Below, one piece after another: positions 48,383-57,877 of a stretch of 64,000 nt of DNA. The notes beneath the pieces are model-generated. The model was not told the origin of the DNA, did not search any database, and worked only from the letters and a program-made list of their open reading frames with translations. This stretch comes from Palsa-601 sp963801185. GTDB taxonomy: Bacteria; Actinomycetota; Acidimicrobiia; Acidimicrobiales; Bog-793. A program made the position numbers and the translations under genes. Within the stretch, counting starts at the first letter, position 1. Every line of letters begins with the position of its first letter. The stretch spans positions 1,240,001-1,304,000 of the forward strand of contig CAWDDW010000001.1 in NCBI GenBank assembly GCA_963801185.1, given 5' to 3'.

Positions 48383-49516
48383 CAGAGGGACGTGTCCTTG
48401 GTCGACTTTGTGAGTGGGCGCGCTCCGGTGGCAGTGACGACGAGCGTGTCCTCGATGCGAACGCCACCGAGCCCTGCCACGTACGCTCCGGGCTCAACCG
48501 TCACGACCGCGTGCTCAGCCAGGATATCAGTCGACCCTGGTGCGACCGCCGGTGCCTCGTGGATCTCGAGACCGACGCCGTGGCCGGTCGGGTGGGCCAC
48601 GAGGTCGCCATAGCCGTCGTCATTGAGGGAGTTGCCGCAGGCGGCGTCGACCTCGGCACCGCTCACACCCGGCCGCAGCGCACGAACTCCGGCGCGCTGG
48701 GCTGCGAGGACGGCGTCGAGCAGGTCGCTCAACTCCTGCGAGCGGACGCCGCCGACGCACAAAGTGCGCGTCATGTCCGAGTGGTAGCCGTCGACGAGGG
48801 CGCCGAAGTCGACGACGACGAGCTCGCCCGGCTCCACGAGCCTGTCGCTCGGGCGGGCGTGAGGGAGCGCTCCGTTCGGTCCGCTCGCCACGATCGTCTC
48901 GAACGAGACGTCGTCCGCGCCCCTCCGGCGCATCTCGAAGTCGAGCTCGATGGCGAACTCCGCCTCTGTGAGGCCCTCGGCGAGTCGCCCCTTCACCTGG
49001 GCGAGCGCCACGTCCGCGATGTCGGCGGCGAGCTCGATGCCGCGCGAGCTCGCCTTCGTCCTTCACCGATCGCAACCTCTCGACCAGCGACTGGGTCGCG
49101 ACAAGCGATCCACCGCCGGCCACGAACGCCCCGAGCGCAGTGCCGAGGCGGCGCTTGGCGGCCCAGCTGATGTCGTTCGCCTCGAGCCCGAGCCTGCGGA
49201 TCCCTTTCGCGACCCCGTCGATCGCCTCGAGCTGGTCCGTCGCCCTGCCGATCTCGAGCTCGATGTCGACACCGGCACCAGCGAGCTGCTCGCGCGCCTG
49301 CTCGCGATAGCGGCCGTCGGAGACGAGCAGCGCGTCGCTCGCCGTCACGAGCAGCATCCCGGCCGATCCGGTGAACCCCGTGAGATAGCGGATGTTCACG
49401 AGCGAGGTTACGAGTAGCGCGTCGCACTCTGCCGTCTCGAGGCGTTCGCGCAGGGCAGAGAGCCGCGATGGGACGGCCATTGCGGGGAGGTTCGGGCGAT
49501 CACGACCAACAGACAT
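48382..49516 (-). CDS. Xaa-Pro aminopeptidase / M24 family metallopeptidase (one frameshift)
   Basis: N-terminal creatinase-like domain (CDALLVTSLVNIRYLTGFTG) and catalytic pita-bread domain with all five metal ligands: VVVDFGALVDGYHSDMTRT (two Asp), HPTGHGVGLEIHE (His), VEPGAY (Glu) and GVRIEDT (Glu). Frame slips near 49045-49055; one base too many in GCGCGGCATC, repaired as ARIELAADIADVALAQ. Start ATG 49516 or 49480 (MAVPSRLSAL); neither has a clear ribosome-binding site. Lies between aroQ and efp, its usual place. Confidence 0.9.
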
Positions 49517-49553
49517 CGGGGGAAGGATAAGCGCTCTGAGCTCACGCCCCGTT

Positions 49554-50009
49554 TCAGTCGCCGCGTAACAGGCGGACGGCGGCTTCCACCGCCAGCTCGT
49601 ACCCGAGCCCGCCTAGACCGGCGATCACGCCATCGGCGACTGGGGCGATGACCGAGTCCGAGCGCCACTTCTCCCGGCTCATCGGGTTCGAGACATGGAG
49701 CTCGACGATGACGCCTCCGAAGGCGGCCAAGGCGTCATGGAGGGACCAGCCGTAATGGGACAGGGCGCCGCCGTTCACGACTATGGCGGCCGCCCGCCCG
49801 CGCGCTTCGTGCACGGCATCGACGAGGTCGCCTTCGGAGTCGGACTGCACGTGCTCTAGACGGCAGCCGAGCCGCTCGGCGGTGGCCGTTGCCCTCGCGA
49901 CACGCTCGGCGAGCGTCTCGGGACCGTAGACCTCCGGCTCGCGTTCGCCGAACAGCTGCAGGTTCGGCCCCGACAACAGGACGATGATCGGCTCAGTCTC
50001 GCTGCTCAC
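49554..50009 (-). CDS. aroQ: 3-dehydroquinate dehydratase, type II (divergent)
   Basis: Third step of the shikimate pathway. Type II hallmarks: LLSGPNLQLFGEREPEVYG (usual NGPNLNLLGxREP..YG, with the catalytic Tyr and lid Arg kept), QSDSEGDLVDAVHEAR, VVNGGALSHYGWSLHDAL (usual NPGAYTHTSVALRDAL) and ELHVSNPMSREKWRSDSVIA (usual EVHxSNxHAREEFRxxS; the catalytic His and both Arg kept). Divergent but complete. 151 residues, normal length. Four bases after aroB. Confidence 0.9.
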   Translation of the reverse strand: MSSETEPIIVLLSGPNLQLFGEREPEVYGPETLAERVARATATAERLGCRLEHVQSDSEGDLVDAVHEARGRAAAIVVNGGALSHYGWSLHDALAAFGGVIVELHVSNPMSREKWRSDSVIAPVADGVIAGLGGLGYELAVEAAVRLLRGD

Positions 50010-50013
50010 GGTC

Positions 50014-51102
50014 TCAGGATCCTTTCAGCTCGCCCATTACTTCGGTCACGGTCGCCGCATCGACCCCCGTGACCAGCTCCACGCCCTGCGGGCCGTCGAG
50101 GACGAATGCCAGTCCGCCGTGGGCTTTCTTGTCCCGCAGCATGAATTCGATCAGCCGGCCCGGCTCGGCCCCGTGCGGAAGGCGCGACCCGAGCTCGTAG
50201 CCCGCGACGACCTCGTCATGGCGCCTGACGCGAGCATCGTCGATCCGCCCGAGTGCGCGCGCGAGCCGCGCAGCGAAGACGACCCCGATCGCGACGGCCT
50301 CGCCGTGGCGCAGTGCGGTGCCGGCCGACTCGCTGCCGGCCTCCTCACGGACCGATGACCGGTCGAGCACGTCGCCCGACTCGGCTGCAAACCCGGCTGC
50401 CTCGAGAGCGTGAGCGAGCGTGTGGCCGTAGTTGAGGACCATCCGGAGCCCGCTCTCGCGCTCGTCGGCCGAGACGACGCGGGCCTTCAGCTCGACGCAT
50501 GCCGCCACCTGCTCCTCGAGCGGCAGACCGGGCAAGTCCTCCACGCCGATGAAGGCGTACTTCGCCATCTCGCCGAGACCCGATCGCCACTCCTCTGGCG
50601 GCAAGGTGGCGAGGGTCTCGGTGTCGCAGATGACGGCATGCGGCTGCCAGAACGCTCCCATCAAGTTCTTGCCCTCGGGCAGGTTCACTCCTGTCTTGCC
50701 ACCGATGGCGGCATCGACCTGCGCGAGAAGCGTCGTCGCGACGTGGACGACGGGGGTTCCCCGGTGGAAGCTCGCGGCAGCAAAGCCCGCCACGTCGGTG
50801 ACGAGACCGCCGCCTACCGCGATCACTACGTCGGACCTGGTGAGGCCGAACCGGGAGAAACCCCGCCCGAGCTCCTCCACCGTCGCCATCGACTTCGATC
50901 GCTCCCCGCGCCCGATCTCGACGACCTCGTGCTCGATCCCGGGCTCCACCTTCACGCCGATGCCGGCCTGCGTGACGATCACGGCGCGCTCCGCGCTCGC
51001 CGGCAGCACGGCGGAGAGCTCGTGCCGTGCGCCTGGCCCGATGAGGACGTCGTAGCTGCGATCCCCGAGCACCACCTCGACAGTCCGGAGCGGCTCGGTC
51101 AT
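50014..51102 (-). CDS. aroB: 3-dehydroquinate synthase
   Basis: Converts DAHP to 3-dehydroquinate, NAD- and metal-dependent. NAD motif VIAVGGGLVTDVAGFAAASF, VATTLLAQVDAAIGGKTGVN, GLGEMAKYAFI, metal-binding NYGHTLAHALE and a second His in LRHGEAVAIGV. 362 residues. ATG 51102 overlaps the aroK stop by 4 bases. Confidence 0.96.
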   Translation of the reverse strand: MTEPLRTVEVVLGDRSYDVLIGPGARHELSAVLPASAERAVIVTQAGIGVKVEPGIEHEVVEIGRGERSKSMATVEELGRGFSRFGLTRSDVVIAVGGGLVTDVAGFAAASFHRGTPVVHVATTLLAQVDAAIGGKTGVNLPEGKNLMGAFWQPHAVICDTETLATLPPEEWRSGLGEMAKYAFIGVEDLPGLPLEEQVAACVELKARVVSADERESGLRMVLNYGHTLAHALEAAGFAAESGDVLDRSSVREEAGSESAGTALRHGEAVAIGVVFAARLARALGRIDDARVRRHDEVVAGYELGSRLPHGAEPGRLIEFMLRDKKAHGGLAFVLDGPQGVELVTGVDAATVTEVMGELKGS

Positions 51103-51677
51103 CTCGTCGGTCCGCCCGCCAGCCGGAAGCGGACTGCCTGATCTGCCGCGTCGGAACGTTCGTCCAGCCAGCTCCTCGCGAGCCGCGTCACGCGCTCGGC
51201 GACGCGGCCGGGCGCGAGGCCGTCGACGTCGACGGTGAGATCGGCGAGCGACCGGTAGACGGGTCGCCGCATCGCGTCGAGCCGGGCGATGCTCCCGACC
51301 GGGTCACGCTCGAGTAACGGCCGGCCGCTGCCGCCACCTACGCGTCCCGCCAAGGTCGGTGGCCGGGCCCGCAACCAGACGACCACGCCGCCGTTGCGTA
51401 TGCGCCTCCTGGAGTCAGGGTTGAAGACCGCACCGCCTGCCACCGCGATGACCGACGGGACGGGTGACGAGAGCGCGAAAGCCAGCACCGCCCGTTCCTC
51501 GGCACGGAAGGCCGGCTCTCCCCGCGCCGAGAAGATCTCGGGCACCGACATCCCTGTCTTCGCGAGGATCTCCTCGTCGCTGTCGCGGAACGGCCGCCGC
51601 ATGGCGCTCGCGACCGCCTGCCCGACGGTCGTCTTGCCAGCACCCATCATCCCGATCACGAGCACGTGCTCAGGCAC
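51099..51677 (-). CDS. aroK: Shikimate kinase
   Basis: P-loop VIGMMGAGKTTVGQAVA, shikimate-binding RRPFRDSDEEILAKTG and VAVAGGAVFNPDSR (usual GGG), lid GGGSGRPLLERD and LDAMRRPVYRSLADLTVD. 192 residues, slightly long. GTG 51677 overlaps the aroC end by 8 bases. Confidence 0.95.
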   Translation of the reverse strand: MPEHVLVIGMMGAGKTTVGQAVASAMRRPFRDSDEEILAKTGMSVPEIFSARGEPAFRAEERAVLAFALSSPVPSVIAVAGGAVFNPDSRRRIRNGGVVVWLRARPPTLAGRVGGGSGRPLLERDPVGSIARLDAMRRPVYRSLADLTVDVDGLAPGRVAERVTRLARSWLDERSDAADQAVRFRLAGGPTR

Positions 51678-52866
51678 TCGCGCCCTCGTGCCCGACCGCC
51701 TCGGACGGGGTCTCGTGGACCGCCTTCAGGTAGGAGTCCCGGTTGCGGACGAGCTCGGCGACCGAGTCGCCCCCGAACTTGCGCAGGACCTCGCCGGCGA
51801 GCACGAGCGCCACCATCGTCTCGGCCACGACACCCATCGCCGGTACGGCGGTGACGTCCGTCCGCTCCTTGAACGAGAGCGTCGCCTCCTTCGAGGCCGT
51901 GTCGACCGTGGCGAGCACCGGCCTGTTGAGCGTCGCGAGAGGCTTCATGGCGGCGCGGAGCCACAGGAGCGCTCCCGTCGAGATACCACCTTCGATGCCC
52001 CCCGCACGGTCGGTGCGCCGCACGTAATCGCCGTTCTCGGAGTCCCAGAAGATCGCGTCGTGGGCCTCCGATCCCCGAAGCGCCGAGATCGCCATGCCAT
52101 CGCCGATCTCGACCGCCTTCACCGCTTGGATCGACATCACAGCCTGCGCGAGCAGCCCGTCGAGCTTGCGGTCCCAGTGCACGTGACTCCCGAGACCGAC
52201 CGGCACCCCGTACGCGAGCACCTCGACCACGCCACCGAGCGAGTCCCCCTCCTTTGCGGCGGCCTTCACCTCGGCGATCATCGCCTCTTCGGTGTCGTGG
52301 TCGACGCAGCGCACCGACGAGGCATCGATCCGCTCCAGGTCATCGGGCTCGGGTCGCAGCGCTGCGGGCAACCGTGCCCCACCGAGAGCGACGACGTGGC
52401 TCAGCACGCTGATCCCCACGTCGGCGACGAGCGCCTTGGCGAGGCATCCCGCCGCCACGCGGGCGGCAGTCTCGCGGGCGGAGGCACGCTCGAGCACGTC
52501 CCTCGCGTCCGAGAAACCATACTTCTGCATCCCCGCCAGGTCCGCGTGCCCGGGACGAGGTGCGGTAAGAGGCTTCGAAGGCGCTCCCGGCGCGGGAGAC
52601 ATCTCCTCTTCCCACTTCGGCCACTCGGTGTTGGCGATCTCGATCGCGACGGGGGAGCCGAGCGTCCGGCCGTGGCGGACGCCACCGAGGAGGGTCACCT
52701 CGTCCTGCTCGAAGCGCATTCGCGGCCCGCGCCCGTACCCGAGCCGACGTCGGGCGAGCTCTCCGGTCACGTCGGCCTCCGTGATGCGCAGACCCGCCGG
52801 CAGGCCTTCGACCACGACAACGAGGCCCTTGCCGTGCGACTCGCCCGCCGTCAGGTATCGCAACAT
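51670..52866 (-). CDS. aroC: Chorismate synthase
   Basis: Last step to chorismate, needing reduced FMN. Signatures: MLRYLTAGESHGKGLVVVV, RGPRMRFEQDEVTLLGGVRH, RPGHADLAGMQKYGFSDARD, RASARETAARVAAG and RRTDRAGGIEGGISTG. 398 residues. First gene of aroC-K-B-Q. Some 30 bases after the NfuA-like gene in the same direction. Confidence 0.96.
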   Translation of the reverse strand: MLRYLTAGESHGKGLVVVVEGLPAGLRITEADVTGELARRRLGYGRGPRMRFEQDEVTLLGGVRHGRTLGSPVAIEIANTEWPKWEEEMSPAPGAPSKPLTAPRPGHADLAGMQKYGFSDARDVLERASARETAARVAAGCLAKALVADVGISVLSHVVALGGARLPAALRPEPDDLERIDASSVRCVDHDTEEAMIAEVKAAAKEGDSLGGVVEVLAYGVPVGLGSHVHWDRKLDGLLAQAVMSIQAVKAVEIGDGMAISALRGSEAHDAIFWDSENGDYVRRTDRAGGIEGGISTGALLWLRAAMKPLATLNRPVLATVDTASKEATLSFKERTDVTAVPAMGVVAETMVALVLAGEVLRKFGGDSVAELVRNRDSYLKAVHETPSEAVGHEGASA

Positions 52867-52897
52867 GGCCCAACGGTACTGCGACTGAGCGGGTCGG

Positions 52898-53530
52898 CTA
52901 CTTCTTGGCCGCTTCGTAGTAGGGATTCGCCCCGGACTGGTGATCGGTGACGTCGACGACGGCGGTCACCTCGACCACCGCGTCCTGAATGGCCACGGTG
53001 ATGCCCTGGCTGAGCGTGACTGCCGCGGGACCGCAGCCCTGACAGCCGCCCTCCATCCGCACATAAGCAGTCCCGTCGTCGAACGCGACCAGCTCGGCCC
53101 AGCCGCCGTGCATGGCGATCTGTGGGTTGACCTGTTGCTCCAGCACTTGGAGGATCCGCTGGGAGACCGGGTCGGAGAGGTCCGCTCCCGGCAGGTCCAC
53201 GGCCGGCCGCGCCGAGGGCGGCGAGTTCGGGTTCAGCATGACGAGCCCCTGCTCGCCGCCGCTGTCCCCGACGTCGAGCGTGGCACCCCTCATGTTGTCC
53301 ACGCTGCTCGCCGCAACGATCACCTGGAGGCCGCCCTCGTCTACGACCGCATCTGTCGGCCCGGCGTCTGAGGCCTGCTGGAACCACATGTCGTAGGTGT
53401 ACGAACCATGGGAAGACCCGTTGATCTCGAGCCAGAGCGCGAGCGAGCCCGCGTTCTCCTCCCCGTCGCGGATCCCGATCACCATCTCGCGCGCGGCGTC
53501 GCTGACCCGTAGAACAGCGTTCTCGACCAC
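52898..53530 (-). CDS. NfuA-like iron-sulfur cluster carrier protein
   Basis: The N-terminal half (LRVSDAAREMVIGIRDGEEN, LWLEINGSS, SVDNMRGATLDV) is a HesB/IscA-like domain without its cysteines, as in NfuA. The C-terminal half is a NifU-like domain (RILQVLEQQVNPQIAMHGGW, then YVRMEGGCQGCGPAAVTLSQ) with the CxxC that holds a 4Fe-4S cluster on a dimer. GTG 53530 is the start. A likely role is cluster transfer to apoproteins; the radical SAM gene nearby is one conceivable client. Confidence 0.88.
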   Translation of the reverse strand: MVENAVLRVSDAAREMVIGIRDGEENAGSLALWLEINGSSHGSYTYDMWFQQASDAGPTDAVVDEGGLQVIVAASSVDNMRGATLDVGDSGGEQGLVMLNPNSPPSARPAVDLPGADLSDPVSQRILQVLEQQVNPQIAMHGGWAELVAFDDGTAYVRMEGGCQGCGPAAVTLSQGITVAIQDAVVEVTAVVDVTDHQSGANPYYEAAKK

Positions 53531-53579
53531 GCCGCCAGGCTAATCCCCCGAAGGCCGGGCCGGGTCGCTAGGTGGCCCC

Positions 53580-54924
53580 ATGCGGACCTTCGTGGCGAAC
53601 TCCGTTGCGGGAGTCGTGGCCGGAGCCGTGCGGCTTTGCGGGCATCATGTCACTGTGCCAACTGCCCTCATCATCCTCCCGACCGGCACCTACCGGGCCG
53701 AGGAGTACCTGGCGGCGGCGGCGCGGCTCGGAGTCTCGGTCGTGACGGCATCCGAACGGGCACAGGCGCTGGCAGACCAGATGGCCGAACGTTTCGTCGA
53801 GCTACCGCTCGACGACCCTGACAGGTGCGCTGAGATCATCGTGGCGCACGATCGCCTCGTGCCGCTCGACGCTGTCATCGCCGTCGACGACCAGGGCCTT
53901 CTTGCTGCGGCACTTGCCTGCGAGGCGCTCGGGCTCCCCCACAGCCCTTCCTCGGCGGTACGTCTCACGAGGGACAAGGCGGCCATGAGGGCCGCTTTCG
54001 CCGGGGCAGAGGTCCCCCAGCCGGACTTCGAGGTCGTCAGCCCGGGCTCTCCTGCAGGAGTCGCCGACGCGGCCGGGAGGATCGGGCCACCGGTGGTCGT
54101 GAAGCCCTGCTCGCTGTCGGGGAGCCGCGGCGTCATCCGGGCCGACTCGGCGGCGGACGCCTACTCGTGTGCCGAGCGGATCTCCTCGATACTCGTGGCT
54201 GCTGGCGAGGCCCCAGACGCTCCGCTCCTCGTCGAGGCGTTCGTCCCAGGAGCCGAGGTGGCGGTGGAAGGGATCTTGTCCGCCGGGGCGCTCGAGGTCG
54301 TGACAATCTTCGACAAGCCCGACCCGCTTGACGGGCCCTACTTCGAGGAGACGTTGTACCTGGCGCCGACGGAGCTCGACGAGCCCACCCAGCAGATGGT
54401 GGAGCTGCACGGCGGCCGCGGCGGTGCGGGCGGTCGGGCTCACCGAAGGCCCCATACACGCAGAGCTCCGCGTGCGAAGCGGGCGCGGTTCGGCGGCTTC
54501 GCGGGAGGTGGCAGTGCTCGAGATTGCGGGAAGGACTATCGGCGGCCGCTGCTCGAAGGCGTTCGCTTTGCCCGGCGGCGCAACGCTTGAGGACCTCGTC
54601 ATCGCCCGAGCGGTGGGGGCCGAAGCGCCACCGGCACGTCTCGCCGGGCCGGCGGGCGTCCTCATGATCCCGATCCCGCGTTCGGGCGTGCTCCGCAGGG
54701 TGCACAACGTCGAGGGCGTGCGCGCCCTCGAACACGTCACAGGAGTGGAGATCACGATCCCTGCCGGCCGGAGCGTGCAGGCACTGCCCGAGGGCGACCG
54801 CTATCTGGGGTTCGTGTTCGCGGCGGCGCCGACGAGGGCTGCCGTCGAGCGGGCGCTCCGCAAGGCGCTTGATGTGCTCGAAGTCGAGATCGACGACGAC
54901 CACCCGGATACGGTGGTCGGGTGA
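53580..54924 (+). CDS. ATP-grasp enzyme of unknown substrate (one frameshift)
   Basis: Carboxylate-amine/thiol ligase fold of the CPSase/biotin-carboxylase-like group: PTALIILPTGTYRAEEYL, LTRDKAAMRAAFAGAEVPQP, VVVKPCSLSGSRGV (nucleotide lysine), LLVEAFVPGAEVAVEGILS and, after the break, VRAVGLTEGPIHAELRV (metal-binding E-x-N position reads ELR). Break near 54408-54415; removing a G in CACGGCGGCC restores VELHAAAAVRAVGL. Start ATG 53580, or GTG 53655 (VPTALIIL), where similarity begins. The stop overlaps the radical SAM start (GTGA), pointing to a shared operon and pathway. Confidence 0.8.
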
Positions 54925-56448
54925 AGGTCCTCCTCTGCTCGACCTACGAGCTCGGCCATCAGCCTCTCGGCATCGCAGGTCCGGCATCGGTGCTCCTGAG
55001 TGCCGGGCATGACGTGGAGGCCGCTGATCTCTCCCTCGGGGAGTGGCCGGCCGACGCGACCGCTCGGGCCGACGTCGTCGTGTTCTCGGTCCCGATGCAC
55101 ACGGCGACGGAGCTGGCGGTGCACGCGGCGGCCCGCATCGGCCAGGAGAGGCCGAGACCGCCGTTCGGGTTCATCGGGCTGTACGCGAGCACCCTCGAGG
55201 GCCATCCCATCCTCCGGCCGGGCGACCTCCTCGCCGCCGGCGAGACGGCGCCCGCTCTGTCGCGCTGGCTCGACGACCTTGCACGCGGGATCGAACTCGC
55301 ACACGGGCTTGCCCCCAGTGGCGCCGGCGGGGGCGAGCCATTCGCCGCGCCTCCTGTCCGCGCGTCGATCGACGTCGGGCGCGCCTCGCTGGCGTCGTCG
55401 CCGCCCCCTGCCCGGCACCTCCTTCCGGCGCTCGACCGGTACGCCCGCTACCTGTATCGCGGTACGTCTCAGGTCGCGGCCAGCGTCGAGTCGAGCCGAG
55501 GTTGCAACCACCGGTGCAGACACTGCCCTGTCGCCGCCGTCTACGGGGGCAGGTCTCGCGCTGGTCGCGCTCGACACTGTGCTGGCGGACATCGAACAGG
55601 CGGTCGCGATGGGTGCCTCCCACATCAGCTTCGCCGATCCCGACTTCCTCAACCGCCCGGCTCATGCGGCTGCTGTCGCCCACGGCCTGCACGCGAGCTT
55701 CCCCGAGCTGAGCTTCGACGCCACCGTCAAGATCGAGCACGTCCTGCGGCACCGCTCGCTCTGGCCGGAGCTGCGCCGCGAGGGGTTGAGCTTCATCGTG
55801 TCGGCCTTCGAGTCGACCGACGACGATGTTCTCGCGCTCCTCGACAAGGGCCACAGCGCCGCCGACGAGACCGAGGCGGTCGCAATCCTCCGCTCAGCCG
55901 GGGTCGAGGTCCGCCCCTCCTGGCTCCCGTTCACGCCTTGGACGACGCTCGCCTCCCTTGCCTCCCTCCTCACCTTCACCGCCGTTGCCGACCTCGTCGG
56001 GAGCACCGATGCGGTCCAGTACTCGATCCGGCTCCTCCTGCCTTCCGGCTCGCTGCTCCTCACTCGCCAGGATCCCGTCCTCGAAGAAGCGGTGTCGGCC
56101 GCAGCGGCATCGGCCGAAGAGAAGGCCGCCCCCGGCGCCGCCGGGTCGGCCGTCACGTTCTCGGCCAGCTCGGCGTGGCGCCATGGCGACCCGCGCATCG
56201 ACGCGCTACAGCGGGCATTGTCCAGCGTCGTCGAGGCGGACGCCGACGGCGTCAGGTCGGACGACGAGACTTTCGCCGACATCTGGGCGCTGTGTCGCGA
56301 TGCCGGCGCCCCGCTGACGGCCGACCCTCCCAGACCAGATCCCCGGCTTGCCGCCTCCTTGCCGGGACCGGAGCGACCGCGCCTCAGCGAGGCGTGGTTC
56401 TGCTGCGCCGAGCCGACGATGAACCAGATCGACCTCGTGAGCAGCTGA
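54921..56448 (+). CDS. Cobalamin-type radical SAM protein with CCAEP C-terminal tail (one frameshift)
   Basis: Residues 1-140 look like a B12-binding Rossmann domain (MKVLLCSTYELGHQPLGIAG, DVVVFSVPMHT). The radical SAM cluster motif is Cys195-x3-Cys199-x2-Cys202 in SRGCNHRCRHCPVA. SHISFADPDFLN and FDATVKIEHVL follow. The C-terminus reads EAWFCCAEPTMNQIDLVSS, matching the group named for its CUAEP/CCAEP tail, in which some members have selenocysteine; here both are TGC cysteine codons. Break near 55556-55565; removing one base in TCGCGCTGG gives GGRSRLVALDTVLADIEQAV. GTG 54921. Substrate unknown; a methyl- or thioether-type modification is speculation. Confidence 0.82.
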
Positions 56449-57213
56449 TGGCCAAACCGAAGATGGCGGAGAAGGACCTTGCCGCGCTCGGGAACGCCCA
56501 TGAGTGGGTGAGCATCGACGATCCGGATGAGAACCGGACGTGGTTGGTGGACGTCACGTTTCTCGAGAGCGGTTGGCGCTGCATCTACCTGAACGGCTGC
56601 CAGGGCGTCCTGACGGGCCCGGCTCCCGAGCTCCAGCAAGGATGTTGCTCGTACGGCGCTCACCTCACTGGCGACGAGGACGCCGAGCGCGTGGGGGCGG
56701 CGGCGCTCACGCTGACGGCCGAGCAGTGGCAGTTCCGCCAGAAGGGGCGCTCCAAGCGCGGGGTGATCTACACCAACTCCGATGGCGAGCTCGTGACGCG
56801 GCTCGTCGACGAAGCGTGCATCTTCCTCAACCGGCCGGGGTTCGAAGGCGGTGCCGGCTGCGCCCTGCACCGCGCTGCGCTCGAGCGCGGCGTCGAGCCG
56901 CTCGAAGCTCAAGCCCGACGTCTGCTGGCAGCTGCCGCTGCGCCGCTCGGACGAAGTCGCCGCAGACGGGCACGTGACGTCGACCCTCGCCGAGTGGCGC
57001 CGCCGCCACTGGGGTGAGGGAGGCCACGAGTTCCACTGGTGGTGCACCGAGGCGCCCGAGGCCTTCGGCTCACAGCGACCCGTCTACGAGACGATGAGGG
57101 CCGAGATCGTGGCGATCACGGGAGACAAGGTCTACGAGCTCATCGGCAGGTACCTCGCGGCGCGCAGCCGGCTGTCGGTGCGGCTGCCCCATCCGGCGGT
57201 TCGCCGGCGCTGA
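56448..57213 (+). CDS. Cysteine-cluster protein, YkgJ/UPF0153-like (one frameshift)
   Basis: Many cysteines in putative metal-binding spacing: WRCIYLNGCQG, LQQGCCSYGAHL, EACIFLNRPG, GGAGCALHRAAL and PDVCWQLPLRR, then HWWCTEAPEAF. This pattern resembles the zinc/iron-chelating cysteine-cluster family. Frame slips at 56904-56910; removing one base from GAAGCTC gives EPLELKPDVCWQLPL. The ATG 56448 shares its A with the radical SAM stop (TGATG), so translation is probably coupled. About 254 residues. No enzymatic role can be assigned. Confidence 0.72.
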
Positions 57214-57221
57214 TCAGCCGG

Positions 57222-57504
57222 TCAGGCTGTGGGGTTCTCCTCCTCGTCCTCCAGCTCCTCGGAGTCGTGGAGGCACCACGAGGCATGGGGATGATCAGGG
57301 TCCGCACCGCATTCAGGGCAAGGCTCAACCGTCACTTCGAACGCGCGCTTCAGGCTGCGCGCCTCTTCAAATCGACGGTGACGTCCCTTCTTCACGAGCC
57401 GCTCCCAGCTACCCGCATCCCTGCCCCCGACCAACAGCGCTCTGTCGGCCCGCCGGTCGAACAGGACGCCACGGGCCAGTTGCTTCGTGCTGCGGCATCA
57501 GCAT
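57222..57504 (-). CDS. Small protein with a zinc-ribbon-like C-terminus (one frameshift)
   Basis: From ATG 57504: MLMPQHE, then (after removing one A from the coding-strand GAAGCAA, plus-strand 57480-57486) QLARGVLFDRRADRALLVGG, a basic middle (ERLVKKGRHRRFEEARSLKR) and CPECGADPDHPHASWCLHD with an acidic end. CPEC plus the distal Cys/His could bind one zinc ion. About 93 residues. Convergent with the cysteine-cluster gene (8-base gap). Without the repair only a TTG-started 70-residue frame (57222-57434) remains. No family recognised. Confidence 0.55.
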
Positions 57505-57582
57505 ATCGCCAGGCAGGGCGTCGCGGCCGAACAGCGCCGGGAGGGTCCGGCACGGGCCTGCGCCAACGGTAGGGTGACGGCG

Positions 57583-57858
57583 ATGCCGGCCGACTTCGAC
57601 ATCGACGCAATGGTTGCGCGCTTCCGGGAGCGGGCCGCCGCCGTTCGCCGGCGCGGCATGCCGCCCGTAGAAGGGCCCGAGCGCCAGCTGATCGTGCGGC
57701 AGATGCAGCTCGACTTCCAGGACTTCGCCATGCTCGGCGACGCCACGGGATCGCTCGAGGACGGGATCCTGACTCTGCGGGTCGACTTGCGACCACAGCC
57801 GGCCGGGGAACCTTCTGGCTCGGAGCCTTCGCCGCCTTCCAGCAACGGCCAGCAGTAA
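57583..57858 (+). CDS. Small protein, unknown function
   Basis: 91 residues from ATG 57583 (a GTG at 57574 is also possible). Helical N-terminal part (FDIDAMVARFRERAAAVRRR), then RQLIVRQMQLDFQDFAML and a Pro/Ser-rich tail. No motif recognised; coding character and close fit to the next gene (19-base gap) support it as real. It lies divergent from the small zinc-ribbon-like gene. Confidence 0.6.
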   Translation: MPADFDIDAMVARFRERAAAVRRRGMPPVEGPERQLIVRQMQLDFQDFAMLGDATGSLEDGILTLRVDLRPQPAGEPSGSEPSPPSSNGQQ

Positions 57859-57877
57859 GCGCCCGGTTAGAAAGCTC

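Noticed and set aside
56380..56448. Selenocysteine at the CCAEP tail of the radical SAM protein.
   Set aside because: Both positions are TGC codons; there is no in-frame TGA before the true stop and no insertion element is needed.
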